Shown here piece after piece: positions 45,527-54,439 of a stretch of 64,000 bases of DNA. The stretch spans positions 682,001 through 746,000 of the forward strand of contig CBDETA010000004.1 in NCBI GenBank assembly GCA_965242785.1. Direction: 5' to 3'. Source of the stretch: Maricaulis sp965242785 (lineage in GTDB: Bacteria > Pseudomonadota > Alphaproteobacteria > Caulobacterales > Maricaulaceae). A model generated the notes under the pieces. That model had not been told where the DNA came from and did no database searches. It was given only the letters and a program-made list of their open reading frames with translations. The translations under genes and the position numbers were made by a program. Every line of letters starts with the position of its first letter. The first letter of the stretch is position 1.

Positions 45527-46255
45527 ATGCTCAAGGCAATACTGACGGCCGCATTCCTGGCGGGCGGATACTCGGTGAGCGCCCAGGCGCAAGCTGTGGA
45601 GGGCTGGACCTCGCGACTGGACACGCAGGTCATGGAGACCGGCGGGTTTGATCTGGACCTGCACTTTGAGGGCCAGCCGGACGGTTTCATGCGCTTTGGC
45701 TGGTATGTGGACGGGCAGACGCTTCACCTCTGGGACCGCACGATGTGGGCGTCGCGAGAGATTTATGAGAGCTTTGAGGCCGAGCTGGACGCCGGGGACC
45801 TGGCCCCGTCTGAGGTTCGCCTGCGCTTTCACCAGGAGACCGCCTATTTCACGCTGAATGTGAGCTTCGAGCCGGGCCTGGCGAACGCGGAAGTCACCAC
45901 GGTCCGTCCGGGTGAGGCGCCCAGCATCCAGTATCTGGAAGCCGATCTGAGCGAAGGCACGCTGGTGCGCGCGACCGCATTCGCGATGGCCTCGATCGTG
46001 CCGCTGGAGGTCGGTGAAGCGGTTGCCTTTGACTGGTATGCGCCGATGAGCAACAGCACGGCCTCGGTCACCTTGCGGGCCGTCGAAGCGGTGACCGTCG
46101 AGACGCCTGCCGGGACTTTCGACACCTTCCGCGTCGAACTGCGTGGCGGGCAGCCGCCCAATGATATCTATGTCGTGCCCGACACCCGCCGGATCGTCCG
46201 GATCGATGTGGGTGGCATGCCGATGCAATTCCTGGCGCGGCCGGACACCGAATGA
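45527..46255 (+). CDS. Exported beta-rich protein (DUF3108-like), unknown
   Basis: A 242-residue protein with a signal peptide (GGYSVSAQAQA near 12-22). The mature part is rich in short strands (GFDLDLHFEGQPDGFMRFGW; VTVETPAGTFDTFRVELRGG) and resembles DUF3108 or LolA-like envelope folds. TPAGTFDTFRVE is the most family-like segment. AGGGAGG precedes ATG 45527. It is 66 bases after the DUF2306 gene. Confidence 0.65.
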   Translation: MLKAILTAAFLAGGYSVSAQAQAVEGWTSRLDTQVMETGGFDLDLHFEGQPDGFMRFGWYVDGQTLHLWDRTMWASREIYESFEAELDAGDLAPSEVRLRFHQETAYFTLNVSFEPGLANAEVTTVRPGEAPSIQYLEADLSEGTLVRATAFAMASIVPLEVGEAVAFDWYAPMSNSTASVTLRAVEAVTVETPAGTFDTFRVELRGGQPPNDIYVVPDTRRIVRIDVGGMPMQFLARPDTE

Positions 46256-46306
46256 CTTGACCGCCTGGCGTGCACGCGGCCAGTTTGCAGCCAGGGAGAT
46301 TGATCC

Positions 46307-47158
46307 ATGACATTGCTGCAAGCCGGCCTGGCGCTGGCTCTTACAGGTCTGACCGCGACCGCCGCCCAAGCCCAGCGAACGGTGATGCTGGACGTGTGCA
46401 ATGACACGCCATTCCGCGTTGCTACGGCGGCGGTCTACACGACCAGCCCGGGCGGTCCGGAGACCCTGCGCACCTGGTTCCTGGTCGAGCCTGGTGCCTG
46501 TTTGCAGGGTGGCCTCAACGGTGTCGCCGGTGCTGCGGTCGATCTGCACGCCATGTCCGGTGAATGGCGCTGGCCCGCGCGCGAGGGTGATCGTGTCTGG
46601 TGCGTTCCGGCATCCGGCACAACGTCGCTGGCGAGTGGTGAACCCTGTCCGTCCGGACAGCAGGCCCGCACATTCCGGCGTACGCCGATCGAGATCACGG
46701 GGCAGCGCGGTCCCGGTGGTGTCGCGGTCGGGCGGGTCAGCTGGCGGGTGCGCTGCAATGATCTGGACATGGCCGATGCCGCGCTGTGCCCGTCCGCGCC
46801 GGCCGATGAGCAGGGGCTCGCGCAGCCGGTCCGTACGCTGGAAGTCTGCAATCCGCGACGCAACCCGGTCGACGTCGCTGTTCTGGAAACCGGTCCTGGC
46901 GGCGATCTGGTGGCGGGTCCGGTTGAAACCGTGCCCGGGCAGGCCTGTGTTGATGTCTATCGCGGTTTTCCGCCGGACCGGACCGTGGCGTTGGCCCAGC
47001 TGGGTGAGCGCTTTTCCAGCCGGGAGGGTGAAGCCTGCATTGGTGCGCCAGCGGCGACAGCGTCTGGCGCCTGCCCCGACGGGCAGGTTCTGTCGGGCTA
47101 TCGTCGTCACCGATTCGGCGAACGCACAGCGCGCTTCACGGCTTTCATCGAAGACTGA
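46307..47158 (+). CDS. Exported protein with two DUF1036-like repeats
   Basis: A 283-residue protein with a signal peptide (ATAAQAQ near 17-23). VCNDTPFRVATAAVY and, after about 150 residues, VCNPRRNPVDVAVLE start two similar blocks, each with a later VEPGAC or VPGQAC, as in DUF1036. Paired cysteines suggest disulfides. The function of DUF1036 is unknown. ATG 46307 lies 51 bases after the preceding gene. Confidence 0.68.
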   Translation: MTLLQAGLALALTGLTATAAQAQRTVMLDVCNDTPFRVATAAVYTTSPGGPETLRTWFLVEPGACLQGGLNGVAGAAVDLHAMSGEWRWPAREGDRVWCVPASGTTSLASGEPCPSGQQARTFRRTPIEITGQRGPGGVAVGRVSWRVRCNDLDMADAALCPSAPADEQGLAQPVRTLEVCNPRRNPVDVAVLETGPGGDLVAGPVETVPGQACVDVYRGFPPDRTVALAQLGERFSSREGEACIGAPAATASGACPDGQVLSGYRRHRFGERTARFTAFIED

Positions 47159-47267
47159 TCCGCCAAAATGGAAGGGGCAGATTCGCGCCTGAGGTGCAGC
47201 GCCTTGCGAGCCGTGCCGCACTGCCCCAGTCTGGGTGGACGCACGCTCAGGCCTTTCGGGGGGAAGG

Positions 47268-47696
47268 ATGGATATTGAAGCGCGGCCGGCCCAGGCTGAA
47301 CGCTTTCTGCCCGATTGGTTGATCGGTGGTGTGATCCGCCTTTCCCTGGCCCCCATGCTGTGGCTTTGGGGGCGGGCGCATGCCGGACCGTGGCCGGATG
47401 TGCTGCCGGACATCGTCTATGCCGCGGATGTCTGGGACATCCCGCTGATCCCGCCCGCGCAACTGGCGCAGATCGCGGTGTGGGGCTGCCAGATCCTGGC
47501 TGCGCTGCTGGTGCTGGGCGTGCTGACCCGGCTGGTCGGCCTGACGCTCGTTCTGGCGGCCTGGGTCTATGGCAGCTGGGTGGCGCCGGAGGCCTGGCCG
47601 ATGACCATCCTGTTCGCCTCCGCCGCCTTCTACCTGTTCGCCCGCGGTGGCGGCAGTCTGTCGGTGGATGGAGCCGTGGTTGCCACGACGCGCTGA
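47268..47696 (+). CDS. DoxX family membrane protein
   Basis: A 142-residue protein with four helices. The closing FARGGGSLSVDGAV (GGGxxSxD) is a DoxX-type signature, and the third helix VLGVLTRLVGLTLVL fits. DoxX proteins are linked to thiol and redox balance in some organisms. GGGGGAAGG lies just before ATG 47268; an earlier start at 47235 is possible. Confidence 0.82.
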   Translation: MDIEARPAQAERFLPDWLIGGVIRLSLAPMLWLWGRAHAGPWPDVLPDIVYAADVWDIPLIPPAQLAQIAVWGCQILAALLVLGVLTRLVGLTLVLAAWVYGSWVAPEAWPMTILFASAAFYLFARGGGSLSVDGAVVATTR

Positions 47697-47774
47697 TCCC
47701 GGGCCGGTGTAACGGGATTTCAAGGTGTTGCCGGTCAGGTTGGCGCCAGGAAGTCACTGGCCGGCGCGGTTTTC

Positions 47775-49124
47775 ATGGGCCCCGAACTCAAGCGCAAACT
47801 GAAACAGGCATTGTCCGGCCGTACCGCGGTCGACATGGGCCAATTCCAGTTTCTCAACCTGGACAAGGTTCGCGAAGGTGCAGGCCCGGACTGGGAGCGC
47901 CTGCGCGAGAAAGTCTATGATGTCGGCCAGCACTTCATCGAGAAACGCCTCACCGGCGGTGATGTGGTTGTGCGCTGCCAGGGCGGTTTCCTGATCATTT
48001 TCGAGGCGCTGGACGCCGAAGCGGCGGAATTGTCCGTGGCGTCGATCGCAGATGAGCTGGAACTTTTCTTCCTGGGTGATCGCGAGCTCAGCCCGCTCAA
48101 GGTGATCGGCGAAGCCCGCAGTGTTCCCATCGAGGAATTGCTGGAAATCGTCGCCCAGACCCAGGATGAGGGTCGCCGACCGGCCGGCGAGGGTCAGGGG
48201 CCTGTCAGGGAAGACCCGCACAGGGATACGCCGCCCTGGGCCCGGCAGGAGGCCCGCGAACGGGACAGGAAATCAGCCACGGACTGGGAGGTGGCGCGCC
48301 CGCCGGAGAAGCGGGCGACGTCCAAGCCCCGTCCGGAGGCGGTCTACAAGGAAAGCGAAGGCGTCTGGGACGATATCGTTTTCAAGCCCTGCTGGGATGC
48401 GCGCCGCTCTTCCCTGCTGCACAATATCTGCGTGGCCCGGCGGGTGGTGAACGGTTTTGCCTTTTACGGTCGCGACACGCTGATGGGGTCTGACGACCGC
48501 AAGCGCCATCGCGAGTTGGACGAAGCCGTGGCCCGGGCGGCCCAGCGCGGATTCCAGAAGACCTATGCCCAGGGCGGAGCGAGCGCGATCATCGTTCCGG
48601 TGCACTATGACACCATCGCCAGCCTGTCCCAGCGCCTGCGCTATTTCGCCATCCTGCAATCCGTGCCGGAGCCGAAACGGCGCTATTTCTTCCTGCGCGT
48701 CGATGGCGTGCCCGAGGGGGCGCCGCTGGGCCAGATGCAGGAATTGTTTCGTTCGCTGAAGCATTATGGCGCCTATGTCCTGGCCCAGCTGCCCTTCGGG
48801 GTCAGCGATTTTCGGCGGTTTGAAAGCTGCGGCATCGGCATTTTCGGAACCGAGGCGCCGGCCCGCATGAATGAGGACGGACCTGCCGACACCCAGCTGA
48901 TGCAGATGTCTGACTGGGTCGCCGCGGCCCGCGCCCAGAAGGCGGAAACCTATCTCACCGAGGCCGATACACTGGACACGCTGGAAGCCGGCCTTTCGGT
49001 GGGCGTGCGATATTTCTCCGGTGCGGTCATCGGAGAGGAGACAGCCCTGCCCATCCCGCCGCGCCCGCTCGGCCTGCCCGAAATCCGGGACGCGTGGCAC
49101 GATCCGGATGTGCTTCACCTCTAG
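47775..49124 (+). CDS. Possible degenerate GGDEF/EAL-like protein, unknown
   Basis: A 449-residue soluble protein. Residues about 50-110 (LTGGDVVVRCQGGFLIIFEA) have the spacing of a GGDEF core but lack GGDEF. Residues 140-195 are charged and disordered. The C-terminal part resembles an EAL domain without catalytic residues: FKPCWDARRSSL at its start, LPFGVSDFRRFESCGIG and VGVRYFSGAVIGE at the end. A signalling-degenerate or scaffold role is inferred; an unrelated family is possible. It lies before sucC, not obviously co-transcribed. Confidence 0.6.
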   Translation: MGPELKRKLKQALSGRTAVDMGQFQFLNLDKVREGAGPDWERLREKVYDVGQHFIEKRLTGGDVVVRCQGGFLIIFEALDAEAAELSVASIADELELFFLGDRELSPLKVIGEARSVPIEELLEIVAQTQDEGRRPAGEGQGPVREDPHRDTPPWARQEARERDRKSATDWEVARPPEKRATSKPRPEAVYKESEGVWDDIVFKPCWDARRSSLLHNICVARRVVNGFAFYGRDTLMGSDDRKRHRELDEAVARAAQRGFQKTYAQGGASAIIVPVHYDTIASLSQRLRYFAILQSVPEPKRRYFFLRVDGVPEGAPLGQMQELFRSLKHYGAYVLAQLPFGVSDFRRFESCGIGIFGTEAPARMNEDGPADTQLMQMSDWVAAARAQKAETYLTEADTLDTLEAGLSVGVRYFSGAVIGEETALPIPPRPLGLPEIRDAWHDPDVLHL

Positions 49125-49149
49125 CTGAGTGACAACGGTGGCGAATGCG

Positions 49150-49177
49150 TTGCGCTTGCCCTGCCCGGTGCTATAAG
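49150..49177 (+). promoter_or_regulatory. Probable sucCD promoter
   Basis: TTGCGC (49150-49155) and TATAAG (49172-49177) are spaced by 16 bases; GCTATAAG is close to the GCTANAWC -10. The site ends about 54 bases before the sucC ATG. Confidence 0.5.
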
Positions 49178-49230
49178 GCGGGTCCTATCTGGCCATCCGT
49201 TCGCTTCATTTCCTCCCGCGAGGCCCCTTT

Positions 49231-50430
49231 ATGAATATCCACGAACACCAGGCGAAAGCCGTCCTGAAGACCTTTGGCGCCCCGGTTGCCGAAGGCGTTG
49301 CCATTTTCTCTGCCGACGAGGCTGCCGCAGCCGCCGACCAATTGCCCGGACCGCTCTGGGTGGTGAAGTCGCAAATCCATGCCGGCGGTCGCGGCAAGGG
49401 CAAGTTCAAGGAACTGCCTGCCGACGCCAAGGGCGGCGTCCGTCTCGCCTTCTCCAAGGAAGACGTGATCAAGAATGCCAAGGAAATGCTGGGCAATACG
49501 CTGGTCACGCACCAGACCGGCCCGGACGGCAAACAGGTCAACCGTCTCTATATCGAGGACGGCGCGGACATCGCCACCGAGCTCTATTGTTCGCTGCTGG
49601 TGAACCGGGAAACCGGCCAGGTGGCCTTCGTGGTCTCCACCGAGGGCGGCATGGACATTGAAGAGGTCGCCCATGCGACCCCGGACAAGATCCAGACCAT
49701 CGACATCGATCCGGAAGCCGGCGTCACCGACGCGGCGGCCGCTGCGGTCTGCGATGCGCTGAAGCTGGACGGCACGGCCCGCGAAGACATGATGGGCCTG
49801 GCGAAAATCCTCTACACGGCCTTCACCGAGAAGGACATGTCGATGCTGGAGATCAATCCGCTCATCGTCATGGACAACGGTCATGTCCGCGTGCTGGACG
49901 CCAAGGTCTCCTTCGACGGCAATGCGCTCTTCCGTCACCCGGACATCATGGAACTGCGCGACACCACCGAGGAAGACGCCAAGGAGATCGAGGCGTCCAA
50001 ATACGACCTCGCCTATGTCGCCCTGGACGGCAATATCGGCTGCATGGTCAATGGCGCCGGTCTCGCCATGGCGACGATGGACATCATCAAGCTCTATGGC
50101 GCCGAGCCGGCCAACTTCCTCGATGTTGGTGGCGGCGCTTCCAAGGAAAAGGTCACCGCGGCCTTCAAGATCATCACCGCCGACCCGAACGTCAAAGGCA
50201 TCCTGGTCAACATCTTCGGCGGCATCATGCGCTGCGATGTGATCGCCGAGGGCGTGGTCGCCGCGGTCAAGGAAGTCGGTCTGCAGGTGCCGCTGGTCGT
50301 GCGCCTGGAAGGCACGAATGTGGAAAAGGGCAAGTCGATCATCAATGAAAGCGGTCTCAACGTGATTGCCGCCGATGACCTGGACGACGCCGCCCAGAAG
50401 ATTGTCGCCGCCGTGAAGGAGGCCAAGTAA
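49231..50430 (+). CDS. sucC: Succinyl-CoA ligase beta subunit
   Basis: A 399-residue subunit with an ATP-grasp domain. MNIHEHQAKAVLKTFGAPV is the invariant start, WVVKSQIHAGGRGKGKFK gives the nucleotide-binding loop, MLEINPLIV supplies metal ligands, and GCMVNGAGLAMATMD with VGGGASKEKV close the protein. Makes ATP or GTP and succinate from succinyl-CoA in the TCA cycle. Its stop overlaps the sucD ATG by one base. Confidence 0.97.
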   Translation: MNIHEHQAKAVLKTFGAPVAEGVAIFSADEAAAAADQLPGPLWVVKSQIHAGGRGKGKFKELPADAKGGVRLAFSKEDVIKNAKEMLGNTLVTHQTGPDGKQVNRLYIEDGADIATELYCSLLVNRETGQVAFVVSTEGGMDIEEVAHATPDKIQTIDIDPEAGVTDAAAAAVCDALKLDGTAREDMMGLAKILYTAFTEKDMSMLEINPLIVMDNGHVRVLDAKVSFDGNALFRHPDIMELRDTTEEDAKEIEASKYDLAYVALDGNIGCMVNGAGLAMATMDIIKLYGAEPANFLDVGGGASKEKVTAAFKIITADPNVKGILVNIFGGIMRCDVIAEGVVAAVKEVGLQVPLVVRLEGTNVEKGKSIINESGLNVIAADDLDDAAQKIVAAVKEAK

Positions 50431-51338
50431 TGTCGATCATCGTCGATAAGAACACCAAGGTCATCGTCCAGGGCCTGACCGGCAAGACGGGTACCTTCCA
50501 CACCGAGCAGGCGCTGCAATACTACGGCACCCAGATGGTCGCCGGCGTGCACCCCAAGAAGGGCGGCGAGAGCTGGACCTCCGGCGTGGACTCTTCGGCG
50601 GAGCTGCCGATCTTCGCGACCGTGGGTGAAGCCAAGGAAGCCACCGGCGCCGACGCCTCCGTGATCTATGTCCCGCCGGCCGGTGCCGGTGCGGCGATCA
50701 TCGAGGCCATCGATGCCGAGATCCCCTTCATCGTCTGCATCACCGAAGGCATTCCGGTGATGGACATGGTCAAGGTCAAGGCCAAGCTGGACAAGTCGAA
50801 CTCGATGCTGCTGGGCCCGAACTGCCCCGGCATCCTGACCCCGGAAGAGTGCAAGATCGGCATCATGCCGGGCTCGATCTTCAAGAAGGGCTCGGTGGGC
50901 GTGGTTTCGCGCTCGGGCACGCTGACCTATGAAGCCGTGTTCCAGACCTCCCAGGTCGGCCTCGGCCAGACCACGGCCGTCGGCATTGGCGGCGATCCGG
51001 TCAAGGGTACCGAATTCATCGACGTGCTGGAGAAATTCCTCGCCGACGACGAGACCCAGTCGATCATCATGATCGGCGAGATCGGTGGTTCGGCCGAGGA
51101 AGACGCTGCGCAATTCCTGGCTGACGAAGCCAGGAAGGGCCGCAAGAAGCCGACCGTCGGCTTCATCGCCGGCCGCACGGCACCTCCGGGCCGCACGATG
51201 GGCCATGCCGGCGCCATCGTCTCCGGCGGCAAGGGCGGCGCGGATGACAAGATCGCGGCCATGGAAGCCGCCGGCATCAAGGTCTCCCCGTCCCCGGCCC
51301 GCCTGGGCACGACGCTGGCCGAGCTGCTGAAGGGCTAG
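50430..51338 (+). CDS. sucD: Succinyl-CoA ligase alpha subunit
   Basis: A 302-residue subunit that binds CoA and carries the phospho-His. VQGLTGKTGTFHTEQAL is the CoA-binding Rossmann start, GPNCPGILTPEECKIGIMPG follows, and the active His lies in GRTMGHAGAIVSGGKGG with GEIGGSAEED upstream. It begins at ATG 50430 in a TAATG overlap with sucC. sucAB are not in the window. Confidence 0.97.
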   Translation: MSIIVDKNTKVIVQGLTGKTGTFHTEQALQYYGTQMVAGVHPKKGGESWTSGVDSSAELPIFATVGEAKEATGADASVIYVPPAGAGAAIIEAIDAEIPFIVCITEGIPVMDMVKVKAKLDKSNSMLLGPNCPGILTPEECKIGIMPGSIFKKGSVGVVSRSGTLTYEAVFQTSQVGLGQTTAVGIGGDPVKGTEFIDVLEKFLADDETQSIIMIGEIGGSAEEDAAQFLADEARKGRKKPTVGFIAGRTAPPGRTMGHAGAIVSGGKGGADDKIAAMEAAGIKVSPSPARLGTTLAELLKG

Positions 51339-51359
51339 GCGCCCGGCACCGCTGGAAAG

Positions 51360-51400
51360 AACAAGGGCCGCGCTCGGTGTCGAGCGCGGCCCTTTTTGTT
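51360..51400 (+). terminator. sucCD terminator
   Basis: A 13-bp perfect stem, AGGGCCGCGCTCG (51364-51376) with CGAGCGCGGCCCT (51381-51393), has a GTGT loop and is followed by TTTTTGTT. Confidence 0.9.
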
Positions 51401-51422
51401 GGCTCAAGCCCTGAAATGACAA

Positions 51423-51451
51423 AGACCGCAGCAGGATGCCTGCTGCGGTCT
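51423..51451 (-). terminator. Hairpin, probable terminator of the TonB receptor gene
   Basis: AGACCGCAGCAGG and CCTGCTGCGGTCT (51423-51435 with 51439-51451) form a perfect 13-bp stem with an ATG loop. On the minus strand it is followed by TTGTCATTT. Confidence 0.6.
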
Positions 51452-51470
51452 GTGCCACCCTCGGAAAAGA

Positions 51471-51522
51471 CCGGGACGGGGATCACCCCGTCCCGGCGAC
51501 ACGTGAGGGATCATTACGTGTC
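51471..51522. repeat. Two further hairpins in the sucD-TonB receptor gap
   Basis: CCGGGACGGGG/CCCCGTCCCGG (51471-51481 with 51486-51496) and GACACGT/ACGTGTC (51498-51504 with 51516-51522). With the two terminators to the left, four hairpins lie in a row in about 160 bases. Confidence 0.6.
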
Positions 51523-51541
51523 AGGTGTCATGCCGCGGGTA

Positions 51542-54439
51542 CTACATGCGCATATTGACGCCGAAGAAGAAGCGACGGCCGAGCACGTCATAAGTTGACG
51601 GGTCGGTGTTCGCCTGGACGTTCGGCGAGTAGAGACGCGGATCCTGGTTGAGGACGTTGTTCACGCCGGCCCGCAGCGAGATCGACTCGTTGAGGTCGTA
51701 ATTGACGCGAACGTCGTTGTACCAGGTGGCCGGGACGCCAGCGGCGGTGCCGCCGGTGACCGTGACCGCGTGGTCCATGCCGTCGATATAGCGCGTGACC
51801 AGCTGGGCGGTGAGGTTTTCCCATTCCCAGGAGTTGGTCAGCGTGAAGCGCCATTCCGGCGTGGACGATCCCGTGCCCGAACCGATCGTGCCGGCAAAGT
51901 CGTTGACCGGGTCGACCGCCGTGGTCTGGGATTGGAACTTTTCTACCCAGGTCGTGACAAAGTTCAGGCCATAGGTACCGATGCTGCCAAAATCACGGTT
52001 CCAGCCCACCACGAGGTCAACGCCCGAGGTATTGATGAAGGACTGGTTGCGCGACGTGGTCTGCAGGTTCTCGATGCCACCATTGGACGCCGAACGCTCG
52101 AACAGCTGGCACCACTCATTGTTGATGTCATAGGTCGGGTTGGCGTTATCACGGTTGAAGCAGCGCTGGATGATCGTGGTGGCGCCGACGGCGGCGATCA
52201 CGTTCTCCAGTTCGATCGACCAGTAGTCGACCGAGACGTAGAGATCTTCCAGGAAGCTGTAGGAGGTGCCGAACGGGGCGTTGGCGACGAAGCCGAACGT
52301 CCAGGACTGCGACTCTTCCGGCGTCAGGTTCGGATTGCCGCCCGTGATGGCCTGGGCCTGACCGGCCGGCTGCACAAAGGCGGTGCCACCGGCGACCGGC
52401 GACTGCGCATTGCACAGGGCCTGGACCTGAGCACCGTTCGGGCCGTTGCGATAAGTCGCCGCAATCGCGCCGGTGGTGTTGCAGGGGTCCTGGCCGGAGA
52501 TGTTCGGGAAGTTGTTCAGCCGCGGAGCATACAGCTCATTGATGCTGGGCGCGCGGATGGCTTCCTGGATACCACCGCGGAAGCGGAAGTCTTCGGTGAC
52601 ACGCCAGTCACCATTGATCTTCCAGCTGTCGGCCGAGCCGGCGGCATTGTTGTCGGTGATGCGATAGCCCAGCGTGAAGGACAGTTCGTCGATCATCGGC
52701 AGGCCGGCCAGAACCGGCACCAGGACTTCGCCGTAGATGTCCGAATAATCCAGATAACCGGACACCGGCAGCTGCTGGTTGAAACCGGCCACGAGGCCCG
52801 GCTGCAGGCCGCTGTCGGGTTTGAAGTCAAAGTCGATCGAACGGTAGCTGGCACCGAAGGCGGCCTGCACCGTGCCGGCCGGCAGTTCGAACAGGTCACC
52901 GGTCACCGTACCTTCCACGATACGCTGCTCGATCACGGTCAGGTTCTTGGCTTCCAGCGAGATGTAGGCTGCGCATTCGTCGCTGATGGTGGCGGCGCCG
53001 AACAGGTTCAGACCACCAGCACAGACCGAGGCACCACCATCGGCGGCGTTCAGCAGGGCCTGGACCCGATCCCGGCGGACGTTGCCGCCCTGGATTTCGT
53101 TCAGAACCGACCGACCCAGCGAGGCGTACACGTCATAGTGCCAGGAGCCGACAATGTCGCCTTCCGCACCCGTTGTGACCTGCCAGACATCATGCGTGTT
53201 GTAGCCCGTCCGGCCGCCCAGCGCATTGAAGCGCTTGGCAAAGGCGAACGGAGCCGTCGGGTTGCTCCGGGTCGCCAGCAGGGCGGACAGTTGCGGGGTG
53301 ATGAACGGGTTGGTCACCGGAACGGTGAAGCCCGTCGAACCGCCAGCCGGGGTCGGAGCCAGCTCCTGCAGCGCATTGTAATTGGTGTACATGGCGCGAA
53401 CGTAGGGCTGGAAATGCTCGTTCACCTCGTAATTGATGTCCGTGTAGAAGTTCCAGCGCTCCATCGGCAGGACAAGGATGTTGTCCGGCTCGAAATTGTA
53501 AGAGAAGAAGTCCGGGTAGAAAGCCGTCGCGATGTAGCTGTCCGGGCCGGTATAGCCGACGACATTGCGGTTTGCGACGCCAGACACGCCGGTACAGAAC
53601 AGTGAGCCGTCCGGGTTGAAACCAAAACCGGCCTGACCACCATTGTTATTACACGCATTGGCACCAAAAATAGCCGCGACGCCTGCAGCGCTGGGCGTGT
53701 TCGCGCCGGTGGTGAAGCTGCCGCCCGGGAAGGTGCCGGTGGCGCTGGAGGCCTGCGCGGAGAAGGCCCGGGCGCCCTTGTACATGTCATCGCGTGAGAA
53801 GTAGGACGCGTTGAACACGGCATTGCCGCGGCCGTCGTCGAAATCGGCACCCAGGGTGAAGTCGGCGCCCCATTCCTGGCCATCGCCTTCCTCTGTCAAA
53901 CGGTACTGGCCGTCAAACATGGCGCCTTCAAAGCTGTCTCGCATCACGAAATTGATGACGCCGGACACGGCGTCGGCACCATAGGTCGCGGCGGCCCCGC
54001 CGGTGATGATTTCAACCCGCTCAATGAGGGCGGCCGGGATGGTGTTGGTGTCAACCGTGCCGGCGCTGGTGGAACCCATCGGGCGGCGGCCGTCCATCAG
54101 GACCAGGTTGCGACCCGTGCCCAGACCGCGCAGGTCGATGAAGGCCCGGCCGTTGGACGACGGGTTGTTCGACTGCGAGCTGAGGTTCGGTGTCACTTGC
54201 GGCAGCGTGTTGAGATAGTGATCAACAGTAATCGAGCCGCTGGTCGTGATGTCTTCCTGCGTCACCGTCAGGATCGGGCTTTCGGCTTCGGCATCACGAC
54301 GCAGAATTCGAGAACCGGTGACGACAATCGTCTCCTCCGACGACTGAGCATCATCCTGAGCGGTGGCCGGCGCAGTCACTGCAAGACCGGCAACCAGCGT
54401 GCTTGCCATTAGACAAGTTTTGAATGAGCGATAGCCCAT
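51542..54439 (-). CDS. TonB-dependent outer membrane receptor
   Basis: A 965-residue outer membrane protein. Signal peptide to about residue 27 (APATAQ), then a TonB-box-like EETIVVTGSRI (about 35-45), a plug domain (TVDHYLNTLPQVTPNLSSQS; FIDLRGLGTGRNLVLMDGRRP; GAAATYGADAVSGVINFVM) and a long barrel ending in FFFGVNMRM. The architecture and Asn/Thr-rich barrel resemble the large alphaproteobacterial receptors for oligosaccharides or peptides; the ligand cannot be named. GGAGGG precedes ATG 54439. The S9 peptidase a few kb away could process an imported peptide. Confidence 0.95.
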   Translation of the reverse strand: MGYRSFKTCLMASTLVAGLAVTAPATAQDDAQSSEETIVVTGSRILRRDAEAESPILTVTQEDITTSGSITVDHYLNTLPQVTPNLSSQSNNPSSNGRAFIDLRGLGTGRNLVLMDGRRPMGSTSAGTVDTNTIPAALIERVEIITGGAAATYGADAVSGVINFVMRDSFEGAMFDGQYRLTEEGDGQEWGADFTLGADFDDGRGNAVFNASYFSRDDMYKGARAFSAQASSATGTFPGGSFTTGANTPSAAGVAAIFGANACNNNGGQAGFGFNPDGSLFCTGVSGVANRNVVGYTGPDSYIATAFYPDFFSYNFEPDNILVLPMERWNFYTDINYEVNEHFQPYVRAMYTNYNALQELAPTPAGGSTGFTVPVTNPFITPQLSALLATRSNPTAPFAFAKRFNALGGRTGYNTHDVWQVTTGAEGDIVGSWHYDVYASLGRSVLNEIQGGNVRRDRVQALLNAADGGASVCAGGLNLFGAATISDECAAYISLEAKNLTVIEQRIVEGTVTGDLFELPAGTVQAAFGASYRSIDFDFKPDSGLQPGLVAGFNQQLPVSGYLDYSDIYGEVLVPVLAGLPMIDELSFTLGYRITDNNAAGSADSWKINGDWRVTEDFRFRGGIQEAIRAPSINELYAPRLNNFPNISGQDPCNTTGAIAATYRNGPNGAQVQALCNAQSPVAGGTAFVQPAGQAQAITGGNPNLTPEESQSWTFGFVANAPFGTSYSFLEDLYVSVDYWSIELENVIAAVGATTIIQRCFNRDNANPTYDINNEWCQLFERSASNGGIENLQTTSRNQSFINTSGVDLVVGWNRDFGSIGTYGLNFVTTWVEKFQSQTTAVDPVNDFAGTIGSGTGSSTPEWRFTLTNSWEWENLTAQLVTRYIDGMDHAVTVTGGTAAGVPATWYNDVRVNYDLNESISLRAGVNNVLNQDPRLYSPNVQANTDPSTYDVLGRRFFFGVNMRM

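Noticed and set aside
45257..47413. A 718-residue minus-strand frame across the exported-protein genes
   Set aside because: It crosses several genes with signal peptides and ribosome sites; its own sequence has no domain.
50094..51458. A 454-residue frame opposite sucC and sucD
   Set aside because: It is an antisense shadow of two conserved enzymes.
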